From Gemmatimonadaceae bacterium (GTDB lineage: Bacteria > Latescibacterota > UBA2968 > UBA8231): a stretch of DNA of 64,000 nt. The position numbers were made by a program, and so were the translations under genes. The DNA is taken from positions 1 to 64,000 of the forward strand of contig JAPOZM010000109.1 of assembly GCA_026706075.1 (NCBI GenBank). The letters run 5' to 3'. Numbering within the stretch: position 1 is the stretch's first letter; the number at the start of each line of letters is the position of its first letter. This document shows, one piece after another, positions 1 to 8,550 of this stretch. The notes under the pieces are model-generated. The model was not told where the DNA came from, searched no databases, and saw nothing but the letters and a program-made list of their open reading frames with translations.

Positions 1-1
1 C

Positions 2-124
2 GCCAACCAGGACGACGACGAGCTCAACTACTGGGTGAGCGTGGCCCACACGGCCAGCGGCGGAGGCTACGACTCGTCAGCGGCGAACCTGTACGTGGTC
101 ATCGACGACGATGACGACGAATAG
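2..124 (+). CDS. C-terminal end of a surface repeat protein (5' end outside window)
   Basis: An open frame enters from the left edge and stops at a TAG, leaving 40 residues. The segment contains THTASGGGYDSSAA and ends in a run of Asp. This resembles the last strand of a Calx-beta or cadherin-like repeat from a large extracellular protein, where such repeats commonly end in an acidic IxDDD motif. The protein stops straight after the repeat, so no sorting tag follows. The call rests on a short match and the rest of the gene is not visible. Confidence 0.6.
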   Translation, partial: ANQDDDELNYWVSVAHTASGGGYDSSAANLYVVIDDDDDE

Positions 125-178
125 CCGAACCCGAAGGTGCCGGAATTCCACCGAGAGACGAATTCAAGGCTGCAATAA

Positions 179-1429
179 ATGAAACCACTGATACTTGCTG
201 TTGCCGTGATGTCTCCGCTATCGCTGTGGGCCGACCGCCCCGCTCCCCGGCCTCTGGATTCCTGGGAACTGGCGGCGAGCAGTCTGAAGTTCAACGTCGC
301 AGCCATCATGGATCCGGCGGATGAAGGGGGAGAGCCCATACCCGCAAGGCCCTCCGTCACCCTGGAACTTTTCGCGGGCAACTTCTTCAAACTCTCCATC
401 CTCACCGAGGCGGCGGAGGGGCATACCTTTCCTTACTTCCTGCCCGGTCCGCCAGTTTACAGTCCTCCTCCTTCATTGAGGGCTGTCGCAGGGTTCGGGT
501 ACTTCAGCACGCAATCCGATACACTGCGGTTCAACGCCCACTACCTGAAGCTGTTCGCAGACGGGGAGGACCTGAAAGAGATCATAGAGCGCTCCGGCGA
601 CGCGAGTGCGCTCGATGAATACAAGCTGGTCATTTCTCTGGTGAACGGTCTGTACCTGGATCTGTTCAACCACCTGTACGCGTACGAGCGCGGCCACCGG
701 CTGGTGTTCCTGCTGCCGGCCGGCAGCCGGTTCGCCGCCGCAACAGGCGATCCGGCGGGAGGAGTCGCTTGGGAACTGGAGAGATCCGGCGCTCGACCGA
801 CCCCGTCCTTGACGGCGTTGGAGGCCACGGTGGCAGGTGAAGCGACTGAAGGCCTGACCCTCGAGTTCGCGCACGCCGTGGCCGGCCGCCCCGTCCACTA
901 CGCCTGGGGCGGGATCACCGGGGAAGGGGGGAGCCTTGCGCTGAGCCTGTCCACCCTGGACCGGTCCGGAGCCAGCGGCTTGTACCGGGCCCGGGCCAGC
1001 AACCGGGCGGGTCAGGTGGTGGGCCAGTGGCACAGCATTCCCCTCAACGAGAACCGCCGCCAGGTCCTGAAGCTGGTCCCGGGAGGCACGGCCCGGCTGG
1101 TGTCCAGCCAACGGCTGGACGCGGCCAAGGCTGTCGCCGGGGGAGAGCCGGTGGCCGTCGGCCTGGCCAGGAACTACCCCAACCCCTTCAACAACAGCAC
1201 CCAGATCGTCTACCGCCTCGCCAGCCCCGGTCCGGCGCGACTGGAGATCTACAACACCCTCGGTCAGCCCCTGCGCACCCTGGTGGACGAGGTCCAGGCC
1301 GCAGGCCGGTACCAGGTCCACTGGGACGCCCGAGACCAGCGCGGTGCCGCGGTGGCCGCCGGGGTCTACCTGGCGCGCCTGGCCTATCCGGGAGGAGTGG
1401 AGACGCGGCGCGTGCTGCATCTCAAGTAG
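179..1429 (+). CDS. Secreted protein with Ig-like region and C-terminal FlgD/type A sorting module
   Basis: A 416-aa protein that starts at ATG with a hydrophobic signal peptide (about residues 1-18, ending LSLWA). The middle is unrecognised; residues about 215-280 look like an Ig-type beta sandwich. The last 90 residues form the FlgD-like Ig fold of FCB exoproteins: a NYPNPFN motif, then LEIYNTLGQPLRTLVDE, WDARDQRG and a GVYLARL strand. In relatives this module directs or follows export to the cell surface. The ribosome-binding site before the ATG is poor. No catalytic motif is visible, so only secretion and surface location are inferred. Confidence 0.75.
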   Translation: MKPLILAVAVMSPLSLWADRPAPRPLDSWELAASSLKFNVAAIMDPADEGGEPIPARPSVTLELFAGNFFKLSILTEAAEGHTFPYFLPGPPVYSPPPSLRAVAGFGYFSTQSDTLRFNAHYLKLFADGEDLKEIIERSGDASALDEYKLVISLVNGLYLDLFNHLYAYERGHRLVFLLPAGSRFAAATGDPAGGVAWELERSGARPTPSLTALEATVAGEATEGLTLEFAHAVAGRPVHYAWGGITGEGGSLALSLSTLDRSGASGLYRARASNRAGQVVGQWHSIPLNENRRQVLKLVPGGTARLVSSQRLDAAKAVAGGEPVAVGLARNYPNPFNNSTQIVYRLASPGPARLEIYNTLGQPLRTLVDEVQAAGRYQVHWDARDQRGAAVAAGVYLARLAYPGGVETRRVLHLK

Positions 1430-1476
1430 ATCTCCTGGAAGGAGTCGCATCGCCTGACCTGCAAGGAGATGTCCCG

Positions 1477-2075
1477 ATGAGACGGCACTTGTCTCTCTCA
1501 ATAGCAGGGTTCATTGGTCTGGCTTCCACTGTTGGGGCGGACCTGGTACCGCTTCGAGGACAGGCACTGGATCTGAGGTCCGCCCCGGTCCATCGGGCCG
1601 AGATCGTGGTCTTCAACCTCGACAACCCGGGCTCGAGGGTGAGCACGACGACGGACGAGAGCGGCTCCTTCTCCCTGTCCCTGAACGAGCTGGCTCTGCC
1701 GCGAACGAACGCCTTGGGGCCGAACTGTCCCAACCCCTTCAACCCCTCCACCCTGATCCCTTCGAGGGAGCCGAGAACGGACACGTCCGTCTCGAGGAGT
1801 TCAACATCCTGGGGCAGCACGTGGTCACGCTGATAGATGAACAGCGCGCTGCCGGTCTTCACAAGGTGCAATGGGACGCCACCGATTCGGCCGGCCGTCC
1901 CGTGGGCACGGGGGTCTACCTCTACCGGCTCACCACCGGACGACGGCAGGAGGCGCGCAAGCTGGCCCTGATCGACGGACCGGCGGGATCTCCCGTCGGG
2001 GGCGGCGAAGTGCCGGCCAATCCCTTCTCCCGAACCAGCCTCGTCTCCGTCATCCAGGTCGTTTCAGCGTACTGA
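1477..2075 (+). pseudogene. Frameshifted secreted protein with FlgD-like module
   Basis: The reading frame starts at ATG 1477 after a good AAGGAGA site (1464-1470) and encodes a signal peptide, a short carboxypeptidase-regulatory-like region and a CPNPFNPST motif. It then loses frame between about 1757 and 1775. Sense continues one frame over with VRLEEFNILGQHVVTLIDE, WDATDSAGRP and GVYLYRL, and stops at 2075. Its intact relative is the N-terminus of the protein at 10886-13192, which has the same order of elements without a break. After the module the relative continues into dockerin and CARDB domains that are absent here, so this copy is also truncated. A single-base assembly error could explain the frameshift but not the missing C-terminus. 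Confidence 0.8.
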
Positions 2076-2098
2076 CCCGAGACCACTCTCACCGGCGG

Positions 2099-2187
2099 CA
2101 AATCAGGTCCAGTTCACCAGGACCAACCTCGACGGCTCCGGCGTGGAGGAAGGACCTGATCACGGCCTGCAGAGCCCCCGATGATGT
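2099..2187 (+). pseudogene. Remnant of a YWTD (LDL-receptor class B type) beta-propeller repeat
   Basis: Two adjacent frames together spell one YWTD-type blade. One frame reads RTNLDGSGVE (about 2119-2148) and the next reads DLITACRAPDDV (from 2153). The family consensus has IxRxNLDGSGVEDLVTG followed by xPxGIALD. A frameshift near 2148-2153 separates the halves and nothing else of a propeller is seen on either side. It lies between the broken gene ending at 2075 and the adhesin start, so this stretch appears to be gene debris. Confidence 0.55.
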
Positions 2188-2236
2188 TGGATCGTCACTC
2201 GCTCCCGGTTGTCACCCATTGTCGAAAGGAATTCCA

Positions 2237-5200
2237 TTGTCGATCTCGGCGCTAACGATCCGGTCGCCGCTGGCCTTCAGCGCGTGGTGTGTCCTGGCGG
2301 CCTTGCTGGTCACTCCCGTTACCGCGAATGCGCAGACGACCGTGTGGTCGGCCACGCTCACGGTAAAGGGCCTGGGCTTCGGGGACAAGGGCTGCCTCAA
2401 CAGCCACGGGAACACCAGCAAGCAGTGCAGCAACACGAGCACGTTGAGCGAGGACGAATTCACTGATGACGGTACGGATTACGCAATCACGGAGTTTTAC
2501 AACAATCCCGTTTCCGGATACGTGGTACTCAAGCTCGATACGCCGGCCACTGCCGCCACACAGGCTCTGACCTTGGTGATCGGCGGCACTTCATACGCCC
2601 TTCCCGACGGCAGCAAGAACGCCGACAGCACTCAATGGACGTGGAACAGTACTACCCAGGCCTGGACTAACGGAGACGAAATCGCCGTGTCCCTGGTTGG
2701 ATTCACCGCCCCCGTCCCCGCCACCGGCCAGCCGGCGATTTCCGGCGTGCCACAGGTGGGGAAGACACTGACGGCGGCGGTGGACGACATCGAGGACGAC
2801 AACGGGGTGCCCAGCACCAGCGACTTTACCTACCAGTGGGCGCGGGTCGACGCTTTGGCCAACGAGACCAACATCGGGTCGAACGCCAGTACCTACACGG
2901 TGGCCGCGGCCGACGTGGGCCATACGATCAAGGTGAAGGTGAGCTTCACCGACCTCCGGGGGAATGCCGAAGGCCCGTTCACGAGCGATGCGTATCCACC
3001 GAGGGGGACGATCTCCACCACCCCTACGGGCACCTGCCTCGTGGACAGCGACTGGTGTACGACGATAACGGTGGCCGACGACAGAGGTGACGGCCTCGCT
3101 CTGGGGTATGAGTATCATATCGACGACAATGAATTCAAACACGGTTCGGCGGACGATGTCCGGTTCAACTACGGCGGCGTGACCTTCGTCGTCGATAACC
3201 TGTACTACAACTTGAGCGATGTCATACCGGAAGTCTACGTCGGCATTAAACCGATTAATCCGATTATGCCGCACGGCACGGTGTTCAAGTTCGGCGAGCA
3301 CACGTTCACTGTAGACGACATATCGCTCGATCACCAAGCGGGTGGCAATCGATGGCCCTTTCCCTCGGATCTGTTCTGGGGGGACGGCCAGGAGGTCAGG
3401 GCCAGCCTCAAATTGGCGAATTTCCCGGCGGGAGGAACGGTCGCGATTTCGGGCACGCCGGAGTCGGGCCAGGCCCTCACCGCCAACACTTCGGGCCTTT
3501 CCGATCTCGACGGCCTGACGAGTGCCGTGTACACCTACCAATGGATTCGGAAGGACGGGGCGAACGAGACGGACATCTCTGGGGCGACAGGGTCCGTCTA
3601 CTCGCCGACAACGGACGACGTGGGCAAGCAACTGAAGGTCGAGGTCCGTTTCACCGACGATGCAGGCAACGCCGAAGCCGTGGTCAGCGGAGCATATCCG
3701 GCGAACGGGACCATCGGGCAGGGAACCAACACTGCACCGGTGTTCGGCGAAGGGGGCAGCACGAGCCGGAGCCTCGACGAGACCTTTGCCGATCAGACGG
3801 TGCAGCAGGCAGCCGACATCGGCGGCCGGGTGTACGCCGCTGATGGCGACAATGACCCCCTCACCTACAGCCTGCAGGGCGAGGACGCGGACCGGTTCAC
3901 CATCCTGTCGTCAACCGGCCAGCTGCGCACCAAGGCAGGCGAGACCTACGATTACGAGGAGCAGTCGAGCTACTCGGTCACCGTTCAGGTCGACGACGGC
4001 CAAGGCGGAAGGGATGTGATCACGGTCACCGTCAATCTCGATGACAGGGCCGAAAGTCCGCCGCAGCCCGACCCGCCGACGGTGTCGGCAACCCCGGGCA
4101 GTTTCACGAGCCTCGACGTGAGCTGGACGGCACCGGACAGCCCTGGACGCCCGCCGATCACGCACTACAACCTGCGCTACCGGGAGGATTCGGTCGAGAC
4201 CTGGACCAACGGCCCCCGGAACGTAACCGGCACCGCGGCGCAGATCACGGGCCTGACCCCGAACACGCTGTACCGGGTGCAAGTGCAGGCGGTCAACGAC
4301 GAGGGGTCGTCGGCCTGGTCGGCATCCAACTCCGACTCCGACTCCGATTCTGACTCCGACTCCAACTCCAACTCCGGGCGTACAAGCGCGCCGGCGGTGC
4401 GCTTCGGAGCCTCGGCCTACACTGCGATCGAGGGAGTCCAGAGCGCTACGGTAACGGTGGAGCTGAACCCGGCAGACAACAAGGCGGTGACGATTCCGCT
4501 GACGGTGATACACCAGAACGGCGCGTCGTCGGCCGATTACTCGGGCGTACCGGCGAGCGTGACCTTCGCCGCGGGCGAGACAAGCAAGACCTTCACCCTC
4601 ACCGCCACCCATGATTCGAGCGACGACGAAGGCGAGAGCGTACTGCTTGGGTTCGGCACGCTGCCCACGTCCATCAAGGCCGGCAGCCCGGCGACCGCGA
4701 CAGTGACGCTGTTGCAGGACTCCGGCATCTCCACCTGGTACGTGTCGTTCGGCCAGTCCTCGTACACGGCGACCGAGGGCGGGGCCGGGGCGCGAGTGAC
4801 GGTCAGCTTGAGTTCGCCGTGGAAGCCGGAACGCAACGAGGCACTGACCGTGCCGCTGTTCACGCCCACACCGCAGGCCGGGGCAACCACGGCGGATTTT
4901 TCGGGCGTGCCGGAGAGCGTGACGTTCCAGCCGGGCCAGACGCAGGTCTCTTTCACCGTGCGCGCCACCAACGACAGCGACGATGATGACGGGGAAAGCG
5001 TGCTGCTGCGATTTGGCACGGGGCTGCCGGCAGACCTCGAAGTGGGCCGCGGCCCGTACTCGGCAACGGTGCATCTCGCCGACAACGACGGTACGCGCAC
5101 AGTGACCGTGTCGTTCGGCGCGGCAACCTATACCGCCACCGAAGACGGCACATCGGCAACAGTGAGCGTGCAACTCAATAACGCGCCGGGGCGTTCGGTG

Positions 5201-7624
5201 ACGATTCCGCTGACGACGAACAACAGAGGCGCGAACTCGGACGACTACTCCGGCGTGCCCGGGAGCGTGACGTTTGGTGCCAACGAGACCGAGCGGACCT
5301 TCACCGTGACGGCCACCGATGACAACGTGGACGACGATCTGGAGAGTGTGACGCTGGGGTTCCGGACGCTGCCCGAGAAGGTTTCGGCGGGAAGCCCGTC
5401 CACGGCGACGGTGAACCTGACCGACAATGACGGCGACTGGGATTTCCTGACGGTGCGCTTCGACGCCAGCGCCAGCGCCGGGGCGACGCGGGAAGTGCGC
5501 GAGGGCGGCGGTGCTTTCCTCGGTATACACCTGGACAAGGAGCCGAACCATGCGGTGACGATTCCGCTGGTCGTGGAGAACCTGGGCGGCGCGACGGCGG
5601 ACGACTACACGGGCGTGCCCTCAAGCGTCACCTTCGGGCGGGGCAAGAAGGACTTGGGCATATCAATTAGAGGCGTGGACGACGCGGAGGACGATGACGG
5701 CGAGGGATTCAGGGTGTCGTTCGGGACGCTGCCCAAGGGGGTGTCGGTGTCCTCGTGGAGCGGCCCTTCCACGACCTTCACGATCATCGACAACGATAGC
5801 TACCCCGGCGTGCGGATATCGGACGACAGTAAGCGCGAGTGGCCGAACCCGATTTCCTATCTGAGGTTCGTGGTGACGCTTACCGAGACCGCACAACACG
5901 AGGTCCGGGTGGACTACGAGACTCGGGACGGCACCGCAAAAGCGGGCGAGGACTACGTGGCGACTTCCGGTACGCTGGTGTTCGACGAGGGGGACCGGGA
6001 GGGCTATGTCTGGGTCGAGATCATCGACGACGATCACGACGAGGACACGGAGATGATGACGGTGGTGTTGTCCAACCCGGTGCGGGCAGAGCTGCTGGAC
6101 GCTACGGGCAACGGTCGGATCCGCAACACCGACCCGATGCCGCGGGCGTTTCTTGCACGATTCGGGCGCGGCACGGCCGTGGAGGTGGTCGCGCAGGTGG
6201 AAGAGCGCATCCGGGCACCGCGCACGCCGGGTATGAGTGCGCGGTTGGCCGGGCGGAAGCTCAGGCCGGGTATGGAGCGCGACGTGGCGATGGGCTTGCT
6301 GAACCAGCTGGGTGACCTGGCCCGCTCGAACGCACCGGCAGCGGAAGGCAAGGACCGGATGGCCGGGACTTCCTTTCAGCCGACGGGTCGAGCCGGCACC
6401 GCAGGAGATCCCGATTGGAGCCGCGTGCTGCGAACAGGGGTCGGCGTCGGCGACCTGCTGACCGGGTCGTCGTTCGAGCTGAACCGCCCCAACAACCAAG
6501 GCGGCGTGCTGTCGCTGTGGAGCCGAGGAGCGCGGGCACAGTTCGCCGGCCGGGACGGACGCGTATCGCTCGACGGAAAGACCGCAACGACCCTGGCCGG
6601 GGCCGATTATCGGCAGGGGCGGCTGGCGGCGGGGCTGTCTCTGGCACACAGCCGGGGCCGGGGAGCCTACCAAGGCGTGGACGTCGGCGATCTGGCGTCG
6701 TCGGTGACGGGCCTCTACCCCTGGGTGGGCTACAGGGTGACCGAGCGCGTCACCCTCTGGGGCGTGACCGGATACGGGCGGGGGACGCTGAACCTGACGC
6801 CGGGCAAGGGCGCGATGCTGCAAAACGGGTTGTCGATGGCCATGGCCGCCGCCGGCCTGCGGGGCCAATTGACGGGCTCGGCGATGGCCGGCTTCGGACT
6901 GGCGGTCAAGGCCGATGCCCTGTGGGTCGATACGGGCATTGAGGGCGTGGAGGGTCCGGCAGGGCGGCTGGCGGCCGCGGCCGCGGCCACGACCCGTTTG
7001 CGCACGGCGCTGGAAGCCTCGCGCGGTTACGCCCTCGGGCACGGGCTGGCGCTGGAGCCAAGCGTCGAGGTCGGGCTGCGACAGGACGGCGGCGACGCCG
7101 AGACCGGCGCGGGTGCCGATGTCGCCGGCGGGCTGATCCTCTCGAGCCCGTCGAGGGGAATCAGGGCGGATCTGCGTGTGCGGACTCTCTTGATGCACCA
7201 GGATCAACAATACCGGGACAGAGGCGTGCTGGTGTCGTTCAGCTACGACCCTTCCCCATCGACGCCGCTGGGCTTTACGGCACGGGTCGTGCCGTCCTGG
7301 GGAGGGCCGACCCGAAGCGGCGCCGAAGCGCTATGGAGCCGGAATACGATGTCGGCTTCGGGCGGACTACGTCCGGAGACGGGGGCGCAGCTGAACACCG
7401 AGTTGGAATTTGGCCTGTCGGTCGGCAGTCGGCTTGTTGGTACGCCATTGATCGGCATCCTGACTACTGCGACGTCACGTCAATACGAACTGGGATACAG
7501 GCTGGCATCGCTCAGGCGCGGCGTCATGAACTTCGAGTTGGGCGTTGTCGCACAGCATCGGGAGTACCATATCGGTGGAACTGCGAGGCGAGGCGCGACA
7601 GGCCGGGTCAAGGCGACCTGGTAG
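2237..7624 (+). CDS. Giant multidomain surface adhesin with C-terminal autotransporter-like beta-barrel
   Basis: A 1795-aa protein. I chose TTG 2237 because AAAGGA lies 6 bp upstream and a signal peptide follows directly, with a cut near TANA-QT. Order of domains: Ig-like units near 161-255 and 398-490 (ISG-P--G--LTA with YQW), a cadherin repeat about 498-605 (ends VTVNLDD), fibronectin III about 611-697 (LTPNTLYRVQVQAVN), a Ser-Asp linker, about five Calx-beta or Calx-beta-like repeats from 721 to 1290, and from about 1395 a glycine-rich amphipathic beta-barrel of some 400 residues. The barrel resembles the translocator of classical autotransporters and ends in a short aromatic strand (KATW). 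Adhesion is inferred from the repeats. A second, broken copy of the barrel end lies at 13389-13562. Confidence 0.85.
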   Translation: MSISALTIRSPLAFSAWCVLAALLVTPVTANAQTTVWSATLTVKGLGFGDKGCLNSHGNTSKQCSNTSTLSEDEFTDDGTDYAITEFYNNPVSGYVVLKLDTPATAATQALTLVIGGTSYALPDGSKNADSTQWTWNSTTQAWTNGDEIAVSLVGFTAPVPATGQPAISGVPQVGKTLTAAVDDIEDDNGVPSTSDFTYQWARVDALANETNIGSNASTYTVAAADVGHTIKVKVSFTDLRGNAEGPFTSDAYPPRGTISTTPTGTCLVDSDWCTTITVADDRGDGLALGYEYHIDDNEFKHGSADDVRFNYGGVTFVVDNLYYNLSDVIPEVYVGIKPINPIMPHGTVFKFGEHTFTVDDISLDHQAGGNRWPFPSDLFWGDGQEVRASLKLANFPAGGTVAISGTPESGQALTANTSGLSDLDGLTSAVYTYQWIRKDGANETDISGATGSVYSPTTDDVGKQLKVEVRFTDDAGNAEAVVSGAYPANGTIGQGTNTAPVFGEGGSTSRSLDETFADQTVQQAADIGGRVYAADGDNDPLTYSLQGEDADRFTILSSTGQLRTKAGETYDYEEQSSYSVTVQVDDGQGGRDVITVTVNLDDRAESPPQPDPPTVSATPGSFTSLDVSWTAPDSPGRPPITHYNLRYREDSVETWTNGPRNVTGTAAQITGLTPNTLYRVQVQAVNDEGSSAWSASNSDSDSDSDSDSNSNSGRTSAPAVRFGASAYTAIEGVQSATVTVELNPADNKAVTIPLTVIHQNGASSADYSGVPASVTFAAGETSKTFTLTATHDSSDDEGESVLLGFGTLPTSIKAGSPATATVTLLQDSGISTWYVSFGQSSYTATEGGAGARVTVSLSSPWKPERNEALTVPLFTPTPQAGATTADFSGVPESVTFQPGQTQVSFTVRATNDSDDDDGESVLLRFGTGLPADLEVGRGPYSATVHLADNDGTRTVTVSFGAATYTATEDGTSATVSVQLNNAPGRSVTIPLTTNNRGANSDDYSGVPGSVTFGANETERTFTVTATDDNVDDDLESVTLGFRTLPEKVSAGSPSTATVNLTDNDGDWDFLTVRFDASASAGATREVREGGGAFLGIHLDKEPNHAVTIPLVVENLGGATADDYTGVPSSVTFGRGKKDLGISIRGVDDAEDDDGEGFRVSFGTLPKGVSVSSWSGPSTTFTIIDNDSYPGVRISDDSKREWPNPISYLRFVVTLTETAQHEVRVDYETRDGTAKAGEDYVATSGTLVFDEGDREGYVWVEIIDDDHDEDTEMMTVVLSNPVRAELLDATGNGRIRNTDPMPRAFLARFGRGTAVEVVAQVEERIRAPRTPGMSARLAGRKLRPGMERDVAMGLLNQLGDLARSNAPAAEGKDRMAGTSFQPTGRAGTAGDPDWSRVLRTGVGVGDLLTGSSFELNRPNNQGGVLSLWSRGARAQFAGRDGRVSLDGKTATTLAGADYRQGRLAAGLSLAHSRGRGAYQGVDVGDLASSVTGLYPWVGYRVTERVTLWGVTGYGRGTLNLTPGKGAMLQNGLSMAMAAAGLRGQLTGSAMAGFGLAVKADALWVDTGIEGVEGPAGRLAAAAAATTRLRTALEASRGYALGHGLALEPSVEVGLRQDGGDAETGAGADVAGGLILSSPSRGIRADLRVRTLLMHQDQQYRDRGVLVSFSYDPSPSTPLGFTARVVPSWGGPTRSGAEALWSRNTMSASGGLRPETGAQLNTELEFGLSVGSRLVGTPLIGILTTATSRQYELGYRLASLRRGVMNFELGVVAQHREYHIGGTARRGATGRVKATW
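4328..4375 (+). repeat. Ser-Asp/Ser-Asn codon repeat (linker in adhesin)
   Basis: A tandem array of the 6-bp unit TCCGAC with TCTGAC, TCCGAT and TCCAAC variants encodes a short SD/SN dipeptide tract. It separates the fibronectin III domain from the Calx-beta array. Similar SD linkers act as flexible spacers in other surface adhesins. Short perfect units like these are prone to slippage, so length variation between strains is likely. Confidence 0.85.
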
Positions 7625-7779
7625 GAGAAGCGGCTTCCCGGTCACTGGATTCTCACCGTGTGCTGTGAAGAAGGCAGGGATGACACCCATGGACAACGAG
7701 GCTGAGCGGTCTGTCCGCAACCTCTTCGGCGCACGAACGAGTCTTGCGCGAACAAGAAGTGATCACAGGGAGGTCCGCC

Positions 7780-8331
7780 ATGGTGCTCTTGTATCTTGCG
7801 TCCCTCGTGCTTCTGTCTTGCGGCGATGACCGAGGGACCGATCCTCAGTCTCCTTGGGATGACTGTGCTTTGGGGCAGATCCTTACGCCTGACGGAGATC
7901 CGTGCACCTACCCCGGTCGTAACGAGGTTGTCTCTGTCAACACAGAGGGTGAGTACTGTTTTGAAGACAATTGCAGGACTGCTGATTTCGCACGGCATCG
8001 GAAAGTGGAGGATGGGGAGCGGGTCCTCGACTTGGGACTTGCTTCTCTTGGCGATGGCCGCTATGCCATCACCAGGATCGGCGGGGAGACCATCACCGTA
8101 CCAGAAATCCTCGAAAGAGCAGGTGAAGCTGCTGAACTTGCCGTGTGTGCAGTCGGTTTGACGTTGAAGCCGGGGGAAGGCTGCACCTTCAATGGTGGCG
8201 TATTCGAGGTCCGGGACGATGGCTCTGGCTGTATTGGAGATGGTGCGATCTGCGCCGGAACGGGTATCCACATCAACAACTTCTCGGCTGAGAAGACTGG
8301 GGACACCTGGACGATCATCAGCCTCCCCTGA
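7780..8331 (+). CDS. Lipoprotein with two small Cys-containing repeat domains
   Basis: A 183-aa protein. ATG 7780 has GGGAGG 6 bp upstream and opens a lipoprotein signal (LVLLSC, lipid-anchored Cys14 followed by GDD), so this start is preferred over an upstream in-frame start at 7744. Two related segments follow. Each begins with L(T/K)P-G--CT(Y/F)-G, continues through an Asp/Gly-rich stretch with further Cys, and ends in an aromatic strand; the second ends WTIISLP. I recognise this repeat style from secreted proteins of environmental bacteria but know no function. The gene stands alone between the adhesin and the metallopeptidase-like gene. Confidence 0.7.
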   Translation: MVLLYLASLVLLSCGDDRGTDPQSPWDDCALGQILTPDGDPCTYPGRNEVVSVNTEGEYCFEDNCRTADFARHRKVEDGERVLDLGLASLGDGRYAITRIGGETITVPEILERAGEAAELAVCAVGLTLKPGEGCTFNGGVFEVRDDGSGCIGDGAICAGTGIHINNFSAEKTGDTWTIISLP

Positions 8332-8550
8332 TCCAATCGCTCGGCTCATGATACTCGTCCCCCCAACTCTCGGATCTCGTTGCCAGCAGATGCAACCCTC
8401 ACCGCCTTGCCCCATGCGTATGGAAGAACTCGCGCATCCCTCAAGTCCCTTGCCCCCCCTCTTCCGCCTGATGGACAAACGTGTCCGTGTGGGGGCGGTC
8501 TTTGCCCCCCGGCAGGCCGGAGAGCTTAGGGCAACGAAGGGCTTGAGCCA

